Shown: piece by piece, positions 25,045-36,927 of the stretch
How the letters are laid out: every line of letters begins with the position of its first letter
Position numbering within the stretch: position 1 is the first letter of the stretch
Source: an uncultured Tateyamaria sp.
Lineage (GTDB): Bacteria > Pseudomonadota > Alphaproteobacteria > Rhodobacterales > Rhodobacteraceae
Direction: 5' to 3'
Length of the DNA stretch: 64,000 nucleotides
Assembly (NCBI RefSeq): GCF_947503385.1
Contig: NZ_CANNDO010000002.1
Location: 558,001-622,000, forward strand
Program-made: the position numbers and the translations under genes
The notes under the pieces: generated by a model
Seen by the model: the letters and a program-made list of their open reading frames with translations, nothing else
The model's database searches: none
What the model was told of the DNA's origin: nothing

Positions 25045-25560
25045 TTAGGCTGCGGCGGCGCGGCTCATCAGAACACCGCCGATTTCCTGCGCTGCGGCAC
25101 CTTCGTCGCCACCGGATACGGCAGCCACTTCGCGTGTCAGACGCTCAAGGGCGGCTTCATAAAGCTGCCGCTCGGAATAGCTCTGCTCGCGCTGGTCGTC
25201 GGTGCGGTGCAGGTCGCGCACGACCTCCGCAATCGCGATCAGGTCGCCTGAGTTGATCTTTTGCTCGTATTCCTGCGCCCGGCGCGACCACATGGCCCGC
25301 TTGACCTTGGCCTTGCCCTTGAGCGTCTTCATCGCGTGGGCAATGACATCCGGGCTCGACAATGCGCGCATTCCGATCTCGGTTGCCTTGTTGGTGGGCA
25401 CGCGCAGCGTCATCTTGTCCTTCTCGAACGAGATAACGAACAGCTCAAGCGAGATGCCGGCCACTTCCTGGCTTTCGATCGACACGATCTGGCCCACGCC
25501 ATGGGCGGGGTAGACCACAAATTCGTTAGGGCGGAAGTCGAGCTTTTTCGTTTTTGTCAT
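25045..25560 (-). CDS. CarD-family RNA polymerase-binding regulator
   Basis: A 171-residue protein. The N-terminal Tudor-like RNA-polymerase interaction domain (NEFVVYPAHGVGQIVSIESQ, about 12-31, to ISFEKDKMTLRVP) is followed by a helical DNA-binding part (MWSRRAQEYEQKINSGDL, about 92-109). CarD proteins stabilise open promoter complexes and tune rRNA and housekeeping transcription. It lies downstream of fdxA on the same strand after a 309-nt non-coding gap, so it probably has its own promoter. Confidence 0.92.
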   Translation of the reverse strand: MTKTKKLDFRPNEFVVYPAHGVGQIVSIESQEVAGISLELFVISFEKDKMTLRVPTNKATEIGMRALSSPDVIAHAMKTLKGKAKVKRAMWSRRAQEYEQKINSGDLIAIAEVVRDLHRTDDQREQSYSERQLYEAALERLTREVAAVSGGDEGAAAQEIGGVLMSRAAAA

Positions 25561-25869
25561 TCTTGATCCTCTTGCATGACGTCCGGAACGGGGTGCCTCT
25601 TGTGACAGTCAAAACCGCATCGGGCGGGGCAAGCATTGCCTCGTCTCGGTGCGGTTCGGGGTCATTTCGATACGCAAAAGGCGCTGGGGAGGCCTTTTGA
25701 CAAGCAGTGTCCATATGTCAGTTATGAGACATACCATATCATAAAATCGGCCCCGCCGAAAGTTGACGCAGGGGAAGATTTTGAATTAGCAGGCGTTTTT
25801 AGGCCCTTAGAGCGGGTTTTTCGCGTCCCAAGTCGCTGCAACGCACCCCAGAGCGATTCGATTCGCGGC
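25561..25869. other. Non-coding gap between carD and fdxA
   Basis: No open frame here has coding character; the frames that cross it are shadows of fdxA. The region is more AT-rich than its neighbours around 25690-25800. A TTGACA at 25697 on the plus strand has a weak AGTTAT 17 nt later, but no plus-strand gene follows. A carD promoter is expected in this gap on the minus strand; I could not place it. Confidence 0.5.
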
Positions 25870-26205
25870 CTAGCCGCCTTCGCCGGGGGCCTCGGAAAAC
25901 AGGTCCATCTTGCCCTCTTTGCCATCCATTTCGTCGGCGGTGGGCAGCGGGTCCTTCTTGGTGATGATGACCGGCCACATCTCGGAATACTTGCGGTTGA
26001 ACTCGACCCATTTTTCCATGTCCGGTTCGGTGTCGGGGCGGATCGCGTCGGCAGGGCATTCGGGTTCACACACACCGCAGTCGATGCATTCATCAGGGTG
26101 GATCACCAGCATGTTCTCGCCTTCGTAAAAGCAATCCACCGGGCACACTTCGACGCAGTCGGTGTACTTGCAGGCGATGCAGCTGTCGTTGACGATATAG
26201 GTCAT
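25870..26205 (-). CDS. fdxA: Seven-iron ferredoxin FdxA
   Basis: A 111-residue cytoplasmic electron carrier with one 3Fe-4S and one 4Fe-4S cluster. The cysteines sit as in the FdxA family: Cys9, Cys12, Cys17, Cys21 in [17 protein letters not shown], and Cys40, Cys43, Cys46, Cys50 in [13 protein letters not shown]. The long C-terminal tail ([19 protein letters not shown]-like) is typical of alphaproteobacterial FdxA. It is part of the conserved helicase - S4 - fdxA - carD neighbourhood. Confidence 0.95.
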   Translation of the reverse strand: MTYIVNDSCIACKYTDCVEVCPVDCFYEGENMLVIHPDECIDCGVCEPECPADAIRPDTEPDMEKWVEFNRKYSEMWPVIITKKDPLPTADEMDGKEGKMDLFSEAPGEGG

Positions 26206-26256
26206 TCGGGCGGGATCCTCGGATATGTCAGAAGGTAGCTAGACCAGCGCGCGCGG

Positions 26257-26643
26257 TCATTCAAGATGGCGGGACCGGGAAAGGTCAGCCTGCCGCCGGT
26301 CCTTTTTGGTGGGGCGCCCTTTTCCCTCGTAGCCGGGGTTTTGCGGAACGGGCGTTTCGCGCGGCGGCGGTGGCGCGGAATGATCGGTATAGAGGGTCTG
26401 CGCCTCGGGCGCGGGGCCGCGCCGTGTGCCAAGCGCCGCAACCTCGATCACGCGGACATGTTCCCCAATGGCAAAGGTCAGCATGTCGCCCGGTGCGATG
26501 GTCGAGGACCGCTTGGTCACGCGGGTGCCGTTCACCCGCACGTCACCGGCCGCCACACGGGCTGCGGCCAAGGTGCGCGTCTTGAAGAACCGGGCGAACC
26601 ACAGCCATTTGTCCAGCCGCAATTTCCCGGCGTCCTCAGACAC
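26257..26643 (-). CDS. S4-domain RNA-binding protein (HslR-like)
   Basis: A 128-residue protein. The S4 fold is at residues 8-70 (LRLDKWLWFARFFKTRTLAA, GDVRVNGTRVTKRSSTIAPGD). A basic, proline-rich tail (GRPTKKDRRQADLSRSRH) follows. Relatives (HslR/Hsp15) recognise stalled 50S subunits carrying nascent chains. It starts with GTG at 26643, immediately after the TAA of the helicase, so the two are translationally linked. Confidence 0.9.
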   Translation of the reverse strand: MSEDAGKLRLDKWLWFARFFKTRTLAAARVAAGDVRVNGTRVTKRSSTIAPGDMLTFAIGEHVRVIEVAALGTRRGPAPEAQTLYTDHSAPPPPRETPVPQNPGYEGKGRPTKKDRRQADLSRSRHLE

Positions 26644-29526
<2,883 letters not shown>

Positions 29527-29547
29527 CGGCGCGTTCCTCTTTGGCGA

Positions 29548-30105
29548 TCAGAGCTCGCGGCCAATCCCGCGCCGCTTGAGCTGGTCCAGCGCAGTGGTGG
29601 CGTTTTCGTGATGCGGATGCAAGTCCAGCACATGGCGAAACGCTTCTTCGGCGCGCGCATAATCTCCGAACTCCTGAAACATGACGCCCAGCCCGAACAT
29701 GGCGTTGTAATTGTCGGGGTTCAGCGTCAGCGCTTTTTCCAGATCGGACAGGGCCGGACCATAGAGGTCTTTCATGTAATAGGCGGTGGCGCGTGCGTGC
29801 CAGCCTTCGGCAAAGTCCGGCGCATGGTCCGTGACAGCCGTCAGATGCGCGATGGCCGCATCCAGATCCTCGTCCTCCATCGCCTCGCGCCCCCGGCGCA
29901 ACAGCAAATCGACAGTGGTCGAACCTGACAATTCCCACAAACGCTCTATCTCGCGCGTCAGACGGGTAGCCTCTGCCGGTTCCGCCGACTGCAAGGCCTG
30001 CAACATCTCGTCAAGCGATGATTGCGCAACCGCAGGTAAGGAATTCCCGACTGTGAGTAAAACTGCCGTGACGACAGGGTAGAGTTTGGAAAATCTGATG
30101 CCCAT
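29548..30105 (-). CDS. Exported TPR-repeat protein
   Basis: A 185-residue protein with a signal peptide (MGIRFSKLYPVVTAVLLTVG, cleaved near AVA|QSS). Three to four tetratricopeptide repeats follow: LLLRRGREAMEDEDLDAAIA, GWHARATAYYMKDLYGPALS, AMFGLGVMFQEFGDYARAEE. It is periplasmic and probably a protein-interaction scaffold. The start is set at 30105, because the longer frame runs through the divergent promoter region of the SCP2 gene. It is 21 nt upstream of the helicase. Confidence 0.85.
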   Translation of the reverse strand: MGIRFSKLYPVVTAVLLTVGNSLPAVAQSSLDEMLQALQSAEPAEATRLTREIERLWELSGSTTVDLLLRRGREAMEDEDLDAAIAHLTAVTDHAPDFAEGWHARATAYYMKDLYGPALSDLEKALTLNPDNYNAMFGLGVMFQEFGDYARAEEAFRHVLDLHPHHENATTALDQLKRRGIGREL

Positions 30106-30179
30106 AAAGAGAAATGTAACAGGCCGGCTGGCAAATTCCACACGCCATTGGCCCCCAACCCGCAAAAAGGGCATCAAAG

Positions 30180-30470
30180 ATGAGTGACACAGTGACCGAG
30201 GCCGTGGCCGTCCTGAACCAAAAGCTGGCAGATGCCAACTTTTCCGGCACCGCCAAGTTCGACATAGAAGGCGAGGGCGCAATCATGATGGACGCCAATG
30301 GCGCACGCGCAGGCGACGAACCCGCCGACGTCACGCTAAGCGCGGATGCAGACACGTTCCGGTCGATCCTCGAAGGCGACACCAACCCCACATCCGCCTT
30401 TATGACCGGCAAGCTGAAGGTCGACGGCGATATGGGCATGGCGATGAGCCTCGCGTCGGTCCTTGCTTGA
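30180..30470 (+). CDS. SCP2 sterol-binding-domain protein
   Basis: A 96-residue single-domain lipid-binding protein. It has the SCP2 pattern GTAKFDIEGEGAIMMDANG, DVTLSADADTFRSILEGDTNPTS and the terminal AFMTGKLKVDGDMGMAMSLA. In bacteria such proteins carry fatty-acyl or other hydrophobic ligands. It is divergent from the TPR gene and ends next to a lysophospholipase-type hydrolase, which fits a lipid role. Confidence 0.92.
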   Translation: MSDTVTEAVAVLNQKLADANFSGTAKFDIEGEGAIMMDANGARAGDEPADVTLSADADTFRSILEGDTNPTSAFMTGKLKVDGDMGMAMSLASVLA

Positions 30471-30474
30471 TCAT

Positions 30475-31416
30475 ATGACATTAAAGGCCGCCCCTCTTTT
30501 TACCGATTTCGGTGCGGGGCCCGCGGATGGGGCGGCTTACTGGCTTAAAACGTCAGACGGGGTGCGGATTCGCATCGGCGTCTGGCCTGCGTCCAAGGCT
30601 GTGGGCACGGTGCTGCTGTTCTGTGGCCGGACCGAATATGTCGAGAAATACGGCATCGCGGCGCATGAACTGGTGCAGCGCGGCTATACGACGGTGGTGG
30701 TGGACTGGCGCGGACAGGGGCTGGCCGACCGGCTCTTGGGCAATACCAGCATCGGCCATGTCGAGGATTTCGGCGATTATCAGAAAGATGTGGCGGCTGT
30801 CCTGAATGCGACGCGCACGCTGGACCTGCCCGAACCGCTGTATCTGCTGGGCCATTCCATGGGCGGCAGCATTGGCCTGCGCGCCCTGTACGAAGGGTTG
30901 CCCGTCGCGGCCGCAGCCTTCACCGGACCGATGTGGGGCATTGCGATGGCCGCGTATCTGCGTCCGGTCGCATGGAGCCTTGGCCGTGCCATGCCCGCCG
31001 CCGGGCTGGGCAACGTGCTGGCGCCGGGCACCAGCATGACCCATTACGTGCTCGCCTCCCCGTTCGAGGATAACACGCTGACCCGCGACCGGGAGATGTG
31101 GCAGATGATGCAGGACCAACTGCGCGCCCACCCGGAACTGGCCCTAGGCGGCCCCAGTGTGACGTGGCTGCGCAAGGCGCTTGACGACACCAACGCCCTG
31201 TCCCTACGGCCCTCGCCCGACCTGCCATGCGTCACCTTCATGGGCGACAATGAACGCATCGTCGATGTGGGCCGCGTCCACGCCCGCATGGCGCAATGGC
31301 CCAAGGGCACCCTGCACGTGATGCAAGACGCCGAACACGAGGTCATCATGGAAGACGCGGCCACCCGCACGTGGCTCTTTGACACCATGGTGCAGACCTT
31401 CGCAGAGGCTGGCTAA
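30475..31416 (+). CDS. Alpha/beta hydrolase, lysophospholipase (PldB) type
   Basis: A 313-residue serine hydrolase. The nucleophile elbow is GHSMGGSIG (about 126-134) and the oxyanion region FCGRTEYVEKYGIAAHELVQ. The acid and base lie in MGDNERIVDVGRV and DAEHEVIMED. The family cleaves monoacylglycerol or lysophospholipid. ATG at 30475 is used; a TTG at 30463 inside the SCP2 stop region is an alternative. Closely linked to SCP2, it suggests a two-gene lipid unit. Confidence 0.86.
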   Translation: MTLKAAPLFTDFGAGPADGAAYWLKTSDGVRIRIGVWPASKAVGTVLLFCGRTEYVEKYGIAAHELVQRGYTTVVVDWRGQGLADRLLGNTSIGHVEDFGDYQKDVAAVLNATRTLDLPEPLYLLGHSMGGSIGLRALYEGLPVAAAAFTGPMWGIAMAAYLRPVAWSLGRAMPAAGLGNVLAPGTSMTHYVLASPFEDNTLTRDREMWQMMQDQLRAHPELALGGPSVTWLRKALDDTNALSLRPSPDLPCVTFMGDNERIVDVGRVHARMAQWPKGTLHVMQDAEHEVIMEDAATRTWLFDTMVQTFAEAG

Positions 31417-31444
31417 GCCCGCGCCCCATGCTACGTTAGGCGTC

Positions 31445-32440
31445 ATGGGCGCGCTCACCTTCACCCCCTCCGGCATCTACTGCGCCGCGGGCGATTTCTA
31501 TATCGACCCGTGGCGCCCCGTGGACCGCGCCCTGATCACCCATGGCCACGCCGATCACGCCCGGTCCGGCATGGGGTCCTACCTTGCCACGGACATCGCC
31601 GCCCCGGTCATGCGCCACCGCCTCGGCGACATCCCCATCGACGCCGTGCGCTATGGCGAGACCCGCCAGATCGGCGGCGCCACCGTGTCTTTTCACCCCG
31701 CAGGCCACGTGCCCGGCTCCGCCCAGATCCGGGTCGAGGTCGCAGGCGAGGTCTGGGTGGCCTCCGGCGACTACAAGGTGGTCGATGACGGCCTCTCCAC
31801 CCCGTTTGAGCCGGTGCCTTGCCACCATTTCATCACCGAAAGCACCTTTGGCCTGCCCGTGTTCCGCTGGCAGCCACAGGACGTCATCGCGCGCGAGCTG
31901 AATGGCTGGTGGGCCGCCTGTGCCGCCGCGGGCAAAACCGCCTTTCTTGGCTGCTATGCCTTGGGCAAGGCCCAGCGCCTGCTCACACTCCTGAACCCCG
32001 ATCAGGGGCCGATCCTCACCCACACCGCCATCGAGAACACCAACGCCGTGCTGCGCGGCCAAGGCCTCCGCTTGCCCGACACCGTGCCCGCAGGCCCGGA
32101 CCTCACGCCCAAGGACCATCCGGGCGCCATCGTGCTTTGCCCTCCGTCGGCCATCGGTTCTGCATGGGCGCGCAAGTTCGGGGCACAGGAAACCGGCTTT
32201 GCCTCCGGCTGGATGGCCCTGCGCGGCATCCGCCGCCGCCGCGCGGGCGACCGCGGCTTTGTCATCTCGGACCATGCGGACTGGCCCGGCCTGCTGGACG
32301 CGATCAAGGCCACACAGGCTGAAAATATATACGTCACACATGGTTACACGGATATCTTCAGCCGTTACCTCAATGAAAACGGCTGGGCCGCCCAAGTGAT
32401 CCCCACCGAATTCGGCAGCGAAGAGGAAGACGCGGCATGA
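31445..32440 (+). CDS. Ligase-associated DNA exonuclease (metallo-beta-lactamase/beta-CASP-like)
   Basis: A 331-residue metal-dependent nuclease related to mRNA 3'-processing factors. The signature zinc motif is LITHGHADHARSGM (His33, His35, Asp37, His38). Further ligands are in FHPAGHVPGSAQ, ASGDYKV and VISDHADW. Family members are encoded next to an ATP-dependent ligase and take part in DNA end processing. Its stop overlaps the ligase start by 4 nt, so the two are made together. Confidence 0.92.
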   Translation: MGALTFTPSGIYCAAGDFYIDPWRPVDRALITHGHADHARSGMGSYLATDIAAPVMRHRLGDIPIDAVRYGETRQIGGATVSFHPAGHVPGSAQIRVEVAGEVWVASGDYKVVDDGLSTPFEPVPCHHFITESTFGLPVFRWQPQDVIARELNGWWAACAAAGKTAFLGCYALGKAQRLLTLLNPDQGPILTHTAIENTNAVLRGQGLRLPDTVPAGPDLTPKDHPGAIVLCPPSAIGSAWARKFGAQETGFASGWMALRGIRRRRAGDRGFVISDHADWPGLLDAIKATQAENIYVTHGYTDIFSRYLNENGWAAQVIPTEFGSEEEDAA

Positions 32441-34029
32441 ACCGCTTTGCTACGCTGTTCAACGCCATCGACCAATCCACCAAAACCACGGTCAAGGTCG
32501 CCGCCCTCGCCGACTATTTCCGCGATGCACCGCAGGACGACCGCATCTGGACCATCGCCATCTTTTCTGGCCGCCGCCCCAAACGCGCCGTCACCACGAC
32601 CAAACTGCGCGCATGGGCGGCAGAGCGTGCAGGCATCCCCCTGTGGCTGTTCGAAGAGGCCTACCCGATTGTCGGCGACCTCGCCGAAACCATCGCGCTG
32701 GTTCTGCCCGCGCCCGCCCAGAGCAGCGACCACAGCCTGTCATATTGGATCAACGCCCTGCGCGCCCTCACCGACAGCGACGAGGACGCCAAAAAGGCGT
32801 TTGTGCTTGACGCCTGGGACCAACTGCCACCGACCCAGCGTTTTCTCTTCAACAAGCTGCTCACAGGCGGCTTTCGTGTCGGCATCAGTCAAAAGCTGAT
32901 GACCCGCGCGCTGGCCCGTGCCACCGACCGGGACGAGGCGGAGCTGGCCCACCGCCTGATGGGCGACTGGGACCCGGCCAGCATCACATGGGCCGCCCTG
33001 ATCGAAGAGGACGACCCCGCCGACAACGCCTCGCGCCCCTACCCGTTCTACCTCGCCTACGCGCTCGAAGACGCGCCCGAAGCGCTTGGCGCGCCCAGTG
33101 ATTGGCAAGCCGAATGGAAATGGGACGGCATCCGGGGCCAGCTTATCCTGCGCGGCGGCGCCCATTTTGTCTGGTCGCGCGGCGAGGAACTGATGACCCA
33201 CCGGTTCCCCGAATTTGCCCGCGCGGTGGATTTTGTGCCCGACGGCACCGTGCTCGACGGCGAGATCCTCGCATGGGGACAGGACCAGCCGCAAAGCTTC
33301 AACGCCCTTCAGCCCCGCATCGGACGCAAAACCGTGCCGAAAAAGCTGCTGCAAGAGGCGCCGGTGATCCTGTACGCCTATGACCTGCTGGAATGGCAGG
33401 GGCAGGACCTGCGCGGCCAGCCTCTGTCGAACCGCCGCGCCCGGCTTGAAACGCTCTGTGCCGATCTGCCCCCGGATGCCCCGATCAAGCTGGCCCCCCT
33501 CGTCCCCTTCGACAGCTGGGACAAGCTGGCTAAGGTCCGCCAAACCGCCCGCGACGCGATGGCCGAAGGGTTGATGGTCAAACGCCGAGACAGCCTCTAT
33601 GGCACAGGCCGCAAAAAGGGCGACTGGTGGAAATGGAAACTCGACCCGCTCACCATCGACGCGGTGATGATCTATGCGCAATCGGGCCATGGCCGCCGCG
33701 CCAACCTGTTTACCGATTTCACCTTCGCGGTGTGGAAGGGCAATGACCTCGTCCCCTTCACCAAGGCCTATTCCGGCCTCACGGACGATGAGTTTCGCAA
33801 GATCACCGCTTGGGTAAAAAAGAACACACTGCAACGCTTTGGCCCGGTGCGCTCCGTCACACCGCATCACGTGTTCGAAATCGCCTTTGAGGGCATTCAG
33901 GCCTCACCCCGGCACAAATCCGGCGTTGCCCTGCGCTTTCCCCGGATGAGCCGCTGGCGCCACGACAAACCGGTTCAGGAGGCCAACACCATGGACGACC
34001 TCAACGAGATGCTGCGCACCTATGGATAA
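32437..34029 (+). CDS. ATP-dependent DNA ligase
   Basis: A 530-residue ligase with three domains: an N-terminal helical DNA-binding domain (about 1-200), the nucleotidyltransferase core with the adenylated lysine Lys228 in EWKWDGIRGQL, and an OB domain. Motifs III-V are seen as DGTVLDGEILAW, EGLMVKRRDSLYG and WWKWKLDPLTIDAVM. It seals nicks with ATP, unlike the essential NAD ligase. It is coupled to the exonuclease gene. The Lhr helicase and phosphoesterase that often complete this repair cassette are absent from the neighbourhood. Confidence 0.93.
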   Translation: MNRFATLFNAIDQSTKTTVKVAALADYFRDAPQDDRIWTIAIFSGRRPKRAVTTTKLRAWAAERAGIPLWLFEEAYPIVGDLAETIALVLPAPAQSSDHSLSYWINALRALTDSDEDAKKAFVLDAWDQLPPTQRFLFNKLLTGGFRVGISQKLMTRALARATDRDEAELAHRLMGDWDPASITWAALIEEDDPADNASRPYPFYLAYALEDAPEALGAPSDWQAEWKWDGIRGQLILRGGAHFVWSRGEELMTHRFPEFARAVDFVPDGTVLDGEILAWGQDQPQSFNALQPRIGRKTVPKKLLQEAPVILYAYDLLEWQGQDLRGQPLSNRRARLETLCADLPPDAPIKLAPLVPFDSWDKLAKVRQTARDAMAEGLMVKRRDSLYGTGRKKGDWWKWKLDPLTIDAVMIYAQSGHGRRANLFTDFTFAVWKGNDLVPFTKAYSGLTDDEFRKITAWVKKNTLQRFGPVRSVTPHHVFEIAFEGIQASPRHKSGVALRFPRMSRWRHDKPVQEANTMDDLNEMLRTYG

Positions 34030-34885
34030 CGCAGCCGCACCTTTTGCACCCACACGCCCCCGAACGCCGCTGCCAACGGGGGCTTGGGATGCCCATGTCC
34101 ACCTGCTGGGCGGCCCCGAACACCCGCTGTCGCCCACGCGGGCCGAAAACCCGCCGCCGGACATTGGCTTTGACGGCTGGATTGCGCTGTACCGCGACCA
34201 TCTGGCGGCACTGGGCTGCACACATGGCCTGATTGTCCACTCGATCCTCTACGGCACCGACAACAGCGTGACGCTGGCAGCCCTCAAGGCGATGGGCACC
34301 GGGTTCCGGGGGGTGGGCCTGTTGCCGGACGGCGCCGCTGCCGCCGATGTCGCACGGTTTGCCGACGCAGGCATTGTCGCCATCCGCCTGAACTACGTGC
34401 ATGGCGGCGTGCTCAGCTGGGCCGGTGCCAAGGCGCTGGCGCCCGTGCTCGCCCGGCACGACATGCATATCCAGATGCTGTTGCACGCGGACATACATAT
34501 CGCCGAACTGGCGGACGATATCCGCGCCCTGCCGGTCCCACTTGTCATCGACCATTGCGGCTGGCCCACGTCGCTCAATCCGAACATTCCGGCAATCGAC
34601 ACGCTCTGCGCCCTGCTGGCCGAGGGTCACATCTATGTAAAACTGTCGGCCTCTTACCGCCTCACCCGCGACATCGCGCAAACCCAGCCGCTCATGCGCA
34701 AGCTCATCTCCGCCAACCCCGATCACATTCTCTGGGGGTCCGACTGGCCACATATCATGCTGAACAACGCCCATATGCCGCACGCAGCCCAACTCGCCGA
34801 TATCGTCACCGAAATTGCCACCGACGCAGAACGGCAAAACATCTTCGTGACCAATCCCCAAAGGCTTTTCACTTCTTCTCTTTGA
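34022..34885 (+). CDS. Amidohydrolase-2 family protein (pyrone-dicarboxylate lactonase-like)
   Basis: A 287-residue metal-dependent TIM-barrel hydrolase. It shows the N-terminal DAHVHLLG metal motif (about 23-30), LPVPLVIDHCGWP in the middle and the late HILWGSDWPHIM. This set matches the 2-pyrone-4,6-dicarboxylate lactonase group of the amidohydrolase superfamily. The true substrate is not clear. It overlaps the ligase by 8 nt in another frame. The last residues (TSSL) and stop are encoded inside an intergenic repeat element. Confidence 0.85.
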   Translation: MDNAAAPFAPTRPRTPLPTGAWDAHVHLLGGPEHPLSPTRAENPPPDIGFDGWIALYRDHLAALGCTHGLIVHSILYGTDNSVTLAALKAMGTGFRGVGLLPDGAAAADVARFADAGIVAIRLNYVHGGVLSWAGAKALAPVLARHDMHIQMLLHADIHIAELADDIRALPVPLVIDHCGWPTSLNPNIPAIDTLCALLAEGHIYVKLSASYRLTRDIAQTQPLMRKLISANPDHILWGSDWPHIMLNNAHMPHAAQLADIVTEIATDAERQNIFVTNPQRLFTSSL

Positions 34886-34943
34886 AAAATACTCCGGGGT
34901 CTGGGGCAGCGCCCCAGCCGGTCGCCGCATCCACATGCGGCGA
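34875..34943. repeat. Intergenic hairpin repeat downstream of the amidohydrolase
   Basis: The element has the roseobacter-type core TTTGAAAAATACTCCGGGG, followed by hairpin CTGGGGC-AGC-GCCCCAG (34901-34917) and a second 9-bp hairpin (34922-34930 with 34935-34943). It supplies the stop codon of the upstream gene and may act as a terminator before pepF. Confidence 0.6.
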
Positions 34944-35008
34944 AACCCTTGCCCCCACCGACGCCGCCCCATACCTATGCCCAAATGCGAAACCAAAGGT
35001 GCCCTCAC

Positions 35009-36829
35009 ATGTTCCAGCTCCCCTTCCCCGTCCGCGATGCCAATACCAGCGCCGGAGGAGAGCCGCTGGGCAACCTGCCCGAATGGAACCTTGATGACCT
35101 CTACACCGGGCAGGACGCGCCCGAACTGAAACGCGATCTCGACTGGCTCGAAACCGCCTGCCAGTCCTTCGCCACCGATTACGAGGGCAAGCTCGATACG
35201 CTGGACGCAGGCGGCCTGCTCACCTGCATCGAACGGCAGGAGCGCATCAACCAGATCGCAGGCCGCGTCATGTCCTATGCGGGCCTGCGCTATTACCAGC
35301 AGACCACCGACGCGGACCGGGCCAAATTCATGTCCGACGCGCAGGAAAAGATCACCAACTACACCACCCCGCTGGTCTTCTTCACCCTCGAACTCAACCG
35401 GCTCGAGGATGACCACCTCGACGGCCTGCTGGCCCAAAACGCCGATCTGGCCCGGTACAAGCCGATCTTTGACAAAATCCGCGCCATGAAACCCTACCAA
35501 TTGTCGGACGAGCTGGAAAAATTCCTGCACGATCTGGGCGTGGTGGGGGACGCGTGGGAACGGCTCTTTGACGAGACCATCGCCGGCCTCACCTTCGACA
35601 TCGAAGGCGACACTTTGGGCATCGAAGGCACGCTCAATTTCCTCACCGACCCCGACCGCGCCAAACGCGAAACCGCCGCCCGCGAACTGGCGCAGGTCTT
35701 TGGCGACAACGTCAAAACCTTTGCCCGCGTCCACAACACCCAAGCCAAGGAAAAGGAAATTCTCGACCGCTGGCGCGGGATGCCCACCGCCCAGACAGGC
35801 CGCCACCTGTCGAACCAAGTGGAACCGGAGGTGGTCGAGGCGCTGCGCAATGCCGTGGTCGCCGCCTACCCCAAGCTCAGCCACCGCTATTACGAGCTGA
35901 AACGCAAATGGCTCGGCCTCGACGTGATGCAGGTCTGGGACCGCAACGCGCCGCTCCCGCTCGAAGATCCGCGCATCGTGAACTGGGACGAGGCGCAAAA
36001 AACCGTCATGGACGCCTACACCGCCTTTGATGCGCGCATGGGCGAACTGGCCCACCCCTTCTTCACCAAGGGCTGGATTGATGCGGGCGTCAAGCCGGGC
36101 AAGGCCCCCGGCGCCTTTGCCCACCCCACGGTGACGGACGTGCACCCTTACGTCATGCTCAACTATCTGGGCAAACCGCGCGACGTGATGACGCTGGCGC
36201 ATGAACTGGGCCATGGCGTGCACCAAGTGCTGGCCGCCGGTCAGGGCGAGATGCTGTCTTCCACCCCCCTGACCCTCGCCGAAACCGCCAGTGTATTTGG
36301 CGAAATGCTCACCTTCCGCAAAATGCTCGACGGGGCCGAAACACAAGATCAGCGCAAGGTCCTGCTCGCCGGCAAGGTCGAGGATATGATCAACACCGTC
36401 GTCCGCCAGATCGCCTTCTATGACTTTGAATGCAAACTGCACGAGGCCCGGCGCGGCGGTGAACTCACCCCCGAGGACATCAACGCCCTGTGGATGTCCG
36501 TGCAGGCGGAATCCCTCGGCCCCGCCTTCGCATTCATGGACGGGTACGAAACGTTCTGGGCCTACATCCCCCACTTTGTCCACTCGCCCTTCTACGTCTA
36601 CGCCTACGCCTTTGGCGACGGGCTGGTGAACGCGCTCTACTCGGTCTATGCCGAAGGGGCCGACGGGTTCGAGGACAAGTATTTCGACATGCTCAAGGCT
36701 GGCGGCTCCAAACACCACAAGGAACTGCTCGCCCCCTTTGGCCTCGACGCCTCCGACCCCAAATTCTGGGACAAGGGCCTCAGCATGATCTCGGGCTTCA
36801 TCGACGAACTTGAAGCGATGGAAGGCTGA
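35009..36829 (+). CDS. pepF: Oligoendopeptidase F (M3 metallopeptidase)
   Basis: A 606-residue cytoplasmic zinc peptidase degrading short peptides. The catalytic HExxH is in MTLAHELGHGVHQVL (His398, Glu399, His402), with the third ligand Glu in TLAETASVFGEM downstream. The N-terminal helical half (LPEWNLDDLYTGQDAPELKR) and the C-terminal HFVHSPFYVYAYAFGDGLV complete the M3B pattern. The start at 35009 (MFQLPFPVRDAN) replaces an upstream proline-rich extension. A strong terminator follows. Confidence 0.94.
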   Translation: MFQLPFPVRDANTSAGGEPLGNLPEWNLDDLYTGQDAPELKRDLDWLETACQSFATDYEGKLDTLDAGGLLTCIERQERINQIAGRVMSYAGLRYYQQTTDADRAKFMSDAQEKITNYTTPLVFFTLELNRLEDDHLDGLLAQNADLARYKPIFDKIRAMKPYQLSDELEKFLHDLGVVGDAWERLFDETIAGLTFDIEGDTLGIEGTLNFLTDPDRAKRETAARELAQVFGDNVKTFARVHNTQAKEKEILDRWRGMPTAQTGRHLSNQVEPEVVEALRNAVVAAYPKLSHRYYELKRKWLGLDVMQVWDRNAPLPLEDPRIVNWDEAQKTVMDAYTAFDARMGELAHPFFTKGWIDAGVKPGKAPGAFAHPTVTDVHPYVMLNYLGKPRDVMTLAHELGHGVHQVLAAGQGEMLSSTPLTLAETASVFGEMLTFRKMLDGAETQDQRKVLLAGKVEDMINTVVRQIAFYDFECKLHEARRGGELTPEDINALWMSVQAESLGPAFAFMDGYETFWAYIPHFVHSPFYVYAYAFGDGLVNALYSVYAEGADGFEDKYFDMLKAGGSKHHKELLAPFGLDASDPKFWDKGLSMISGFIDELEAMEG

Positions 36830-36846
36830 CACCCCGATCCGCCGCC

Positions 36847-36883
36847 AAAGACGCGCCGATTTCAGAAATCGGCGCGTCTTTTT
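36847..36883 (+). terminator. Rho-independent terminator of pepF
   Basis: A perfect 15-bp stem, AAGACGCGCCGATTT / AAATCGGCGCGTCTT, has a tiny loop and is followed by a T run, 18 nt after the pepF stop. A T run also flanks it on the minus strand (AAA before the stem), so it could work both ways. Confidence 0.92.
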
Positions 36884-36927
36884 GCAAAAATCGGTGCGCG
36901 TTGCAGGTGTCGGACGGTTAGGGTGTC

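Noticed and set aside
25697-25725. Plus-strand promoter TTGACA-N17-AGTTAT
   Set aside because: The -10 is poor and no gene or RNA hairpin follows on that strand before the fdxA end.
34001-36832. 943-residue open frame on the minus strand opposite pepF
   Set aside because: It is the antisense shadow of pepF and the amidohydrolase. Those have complete metal-site motifs on the plus strand, while the shadow has no family motif.
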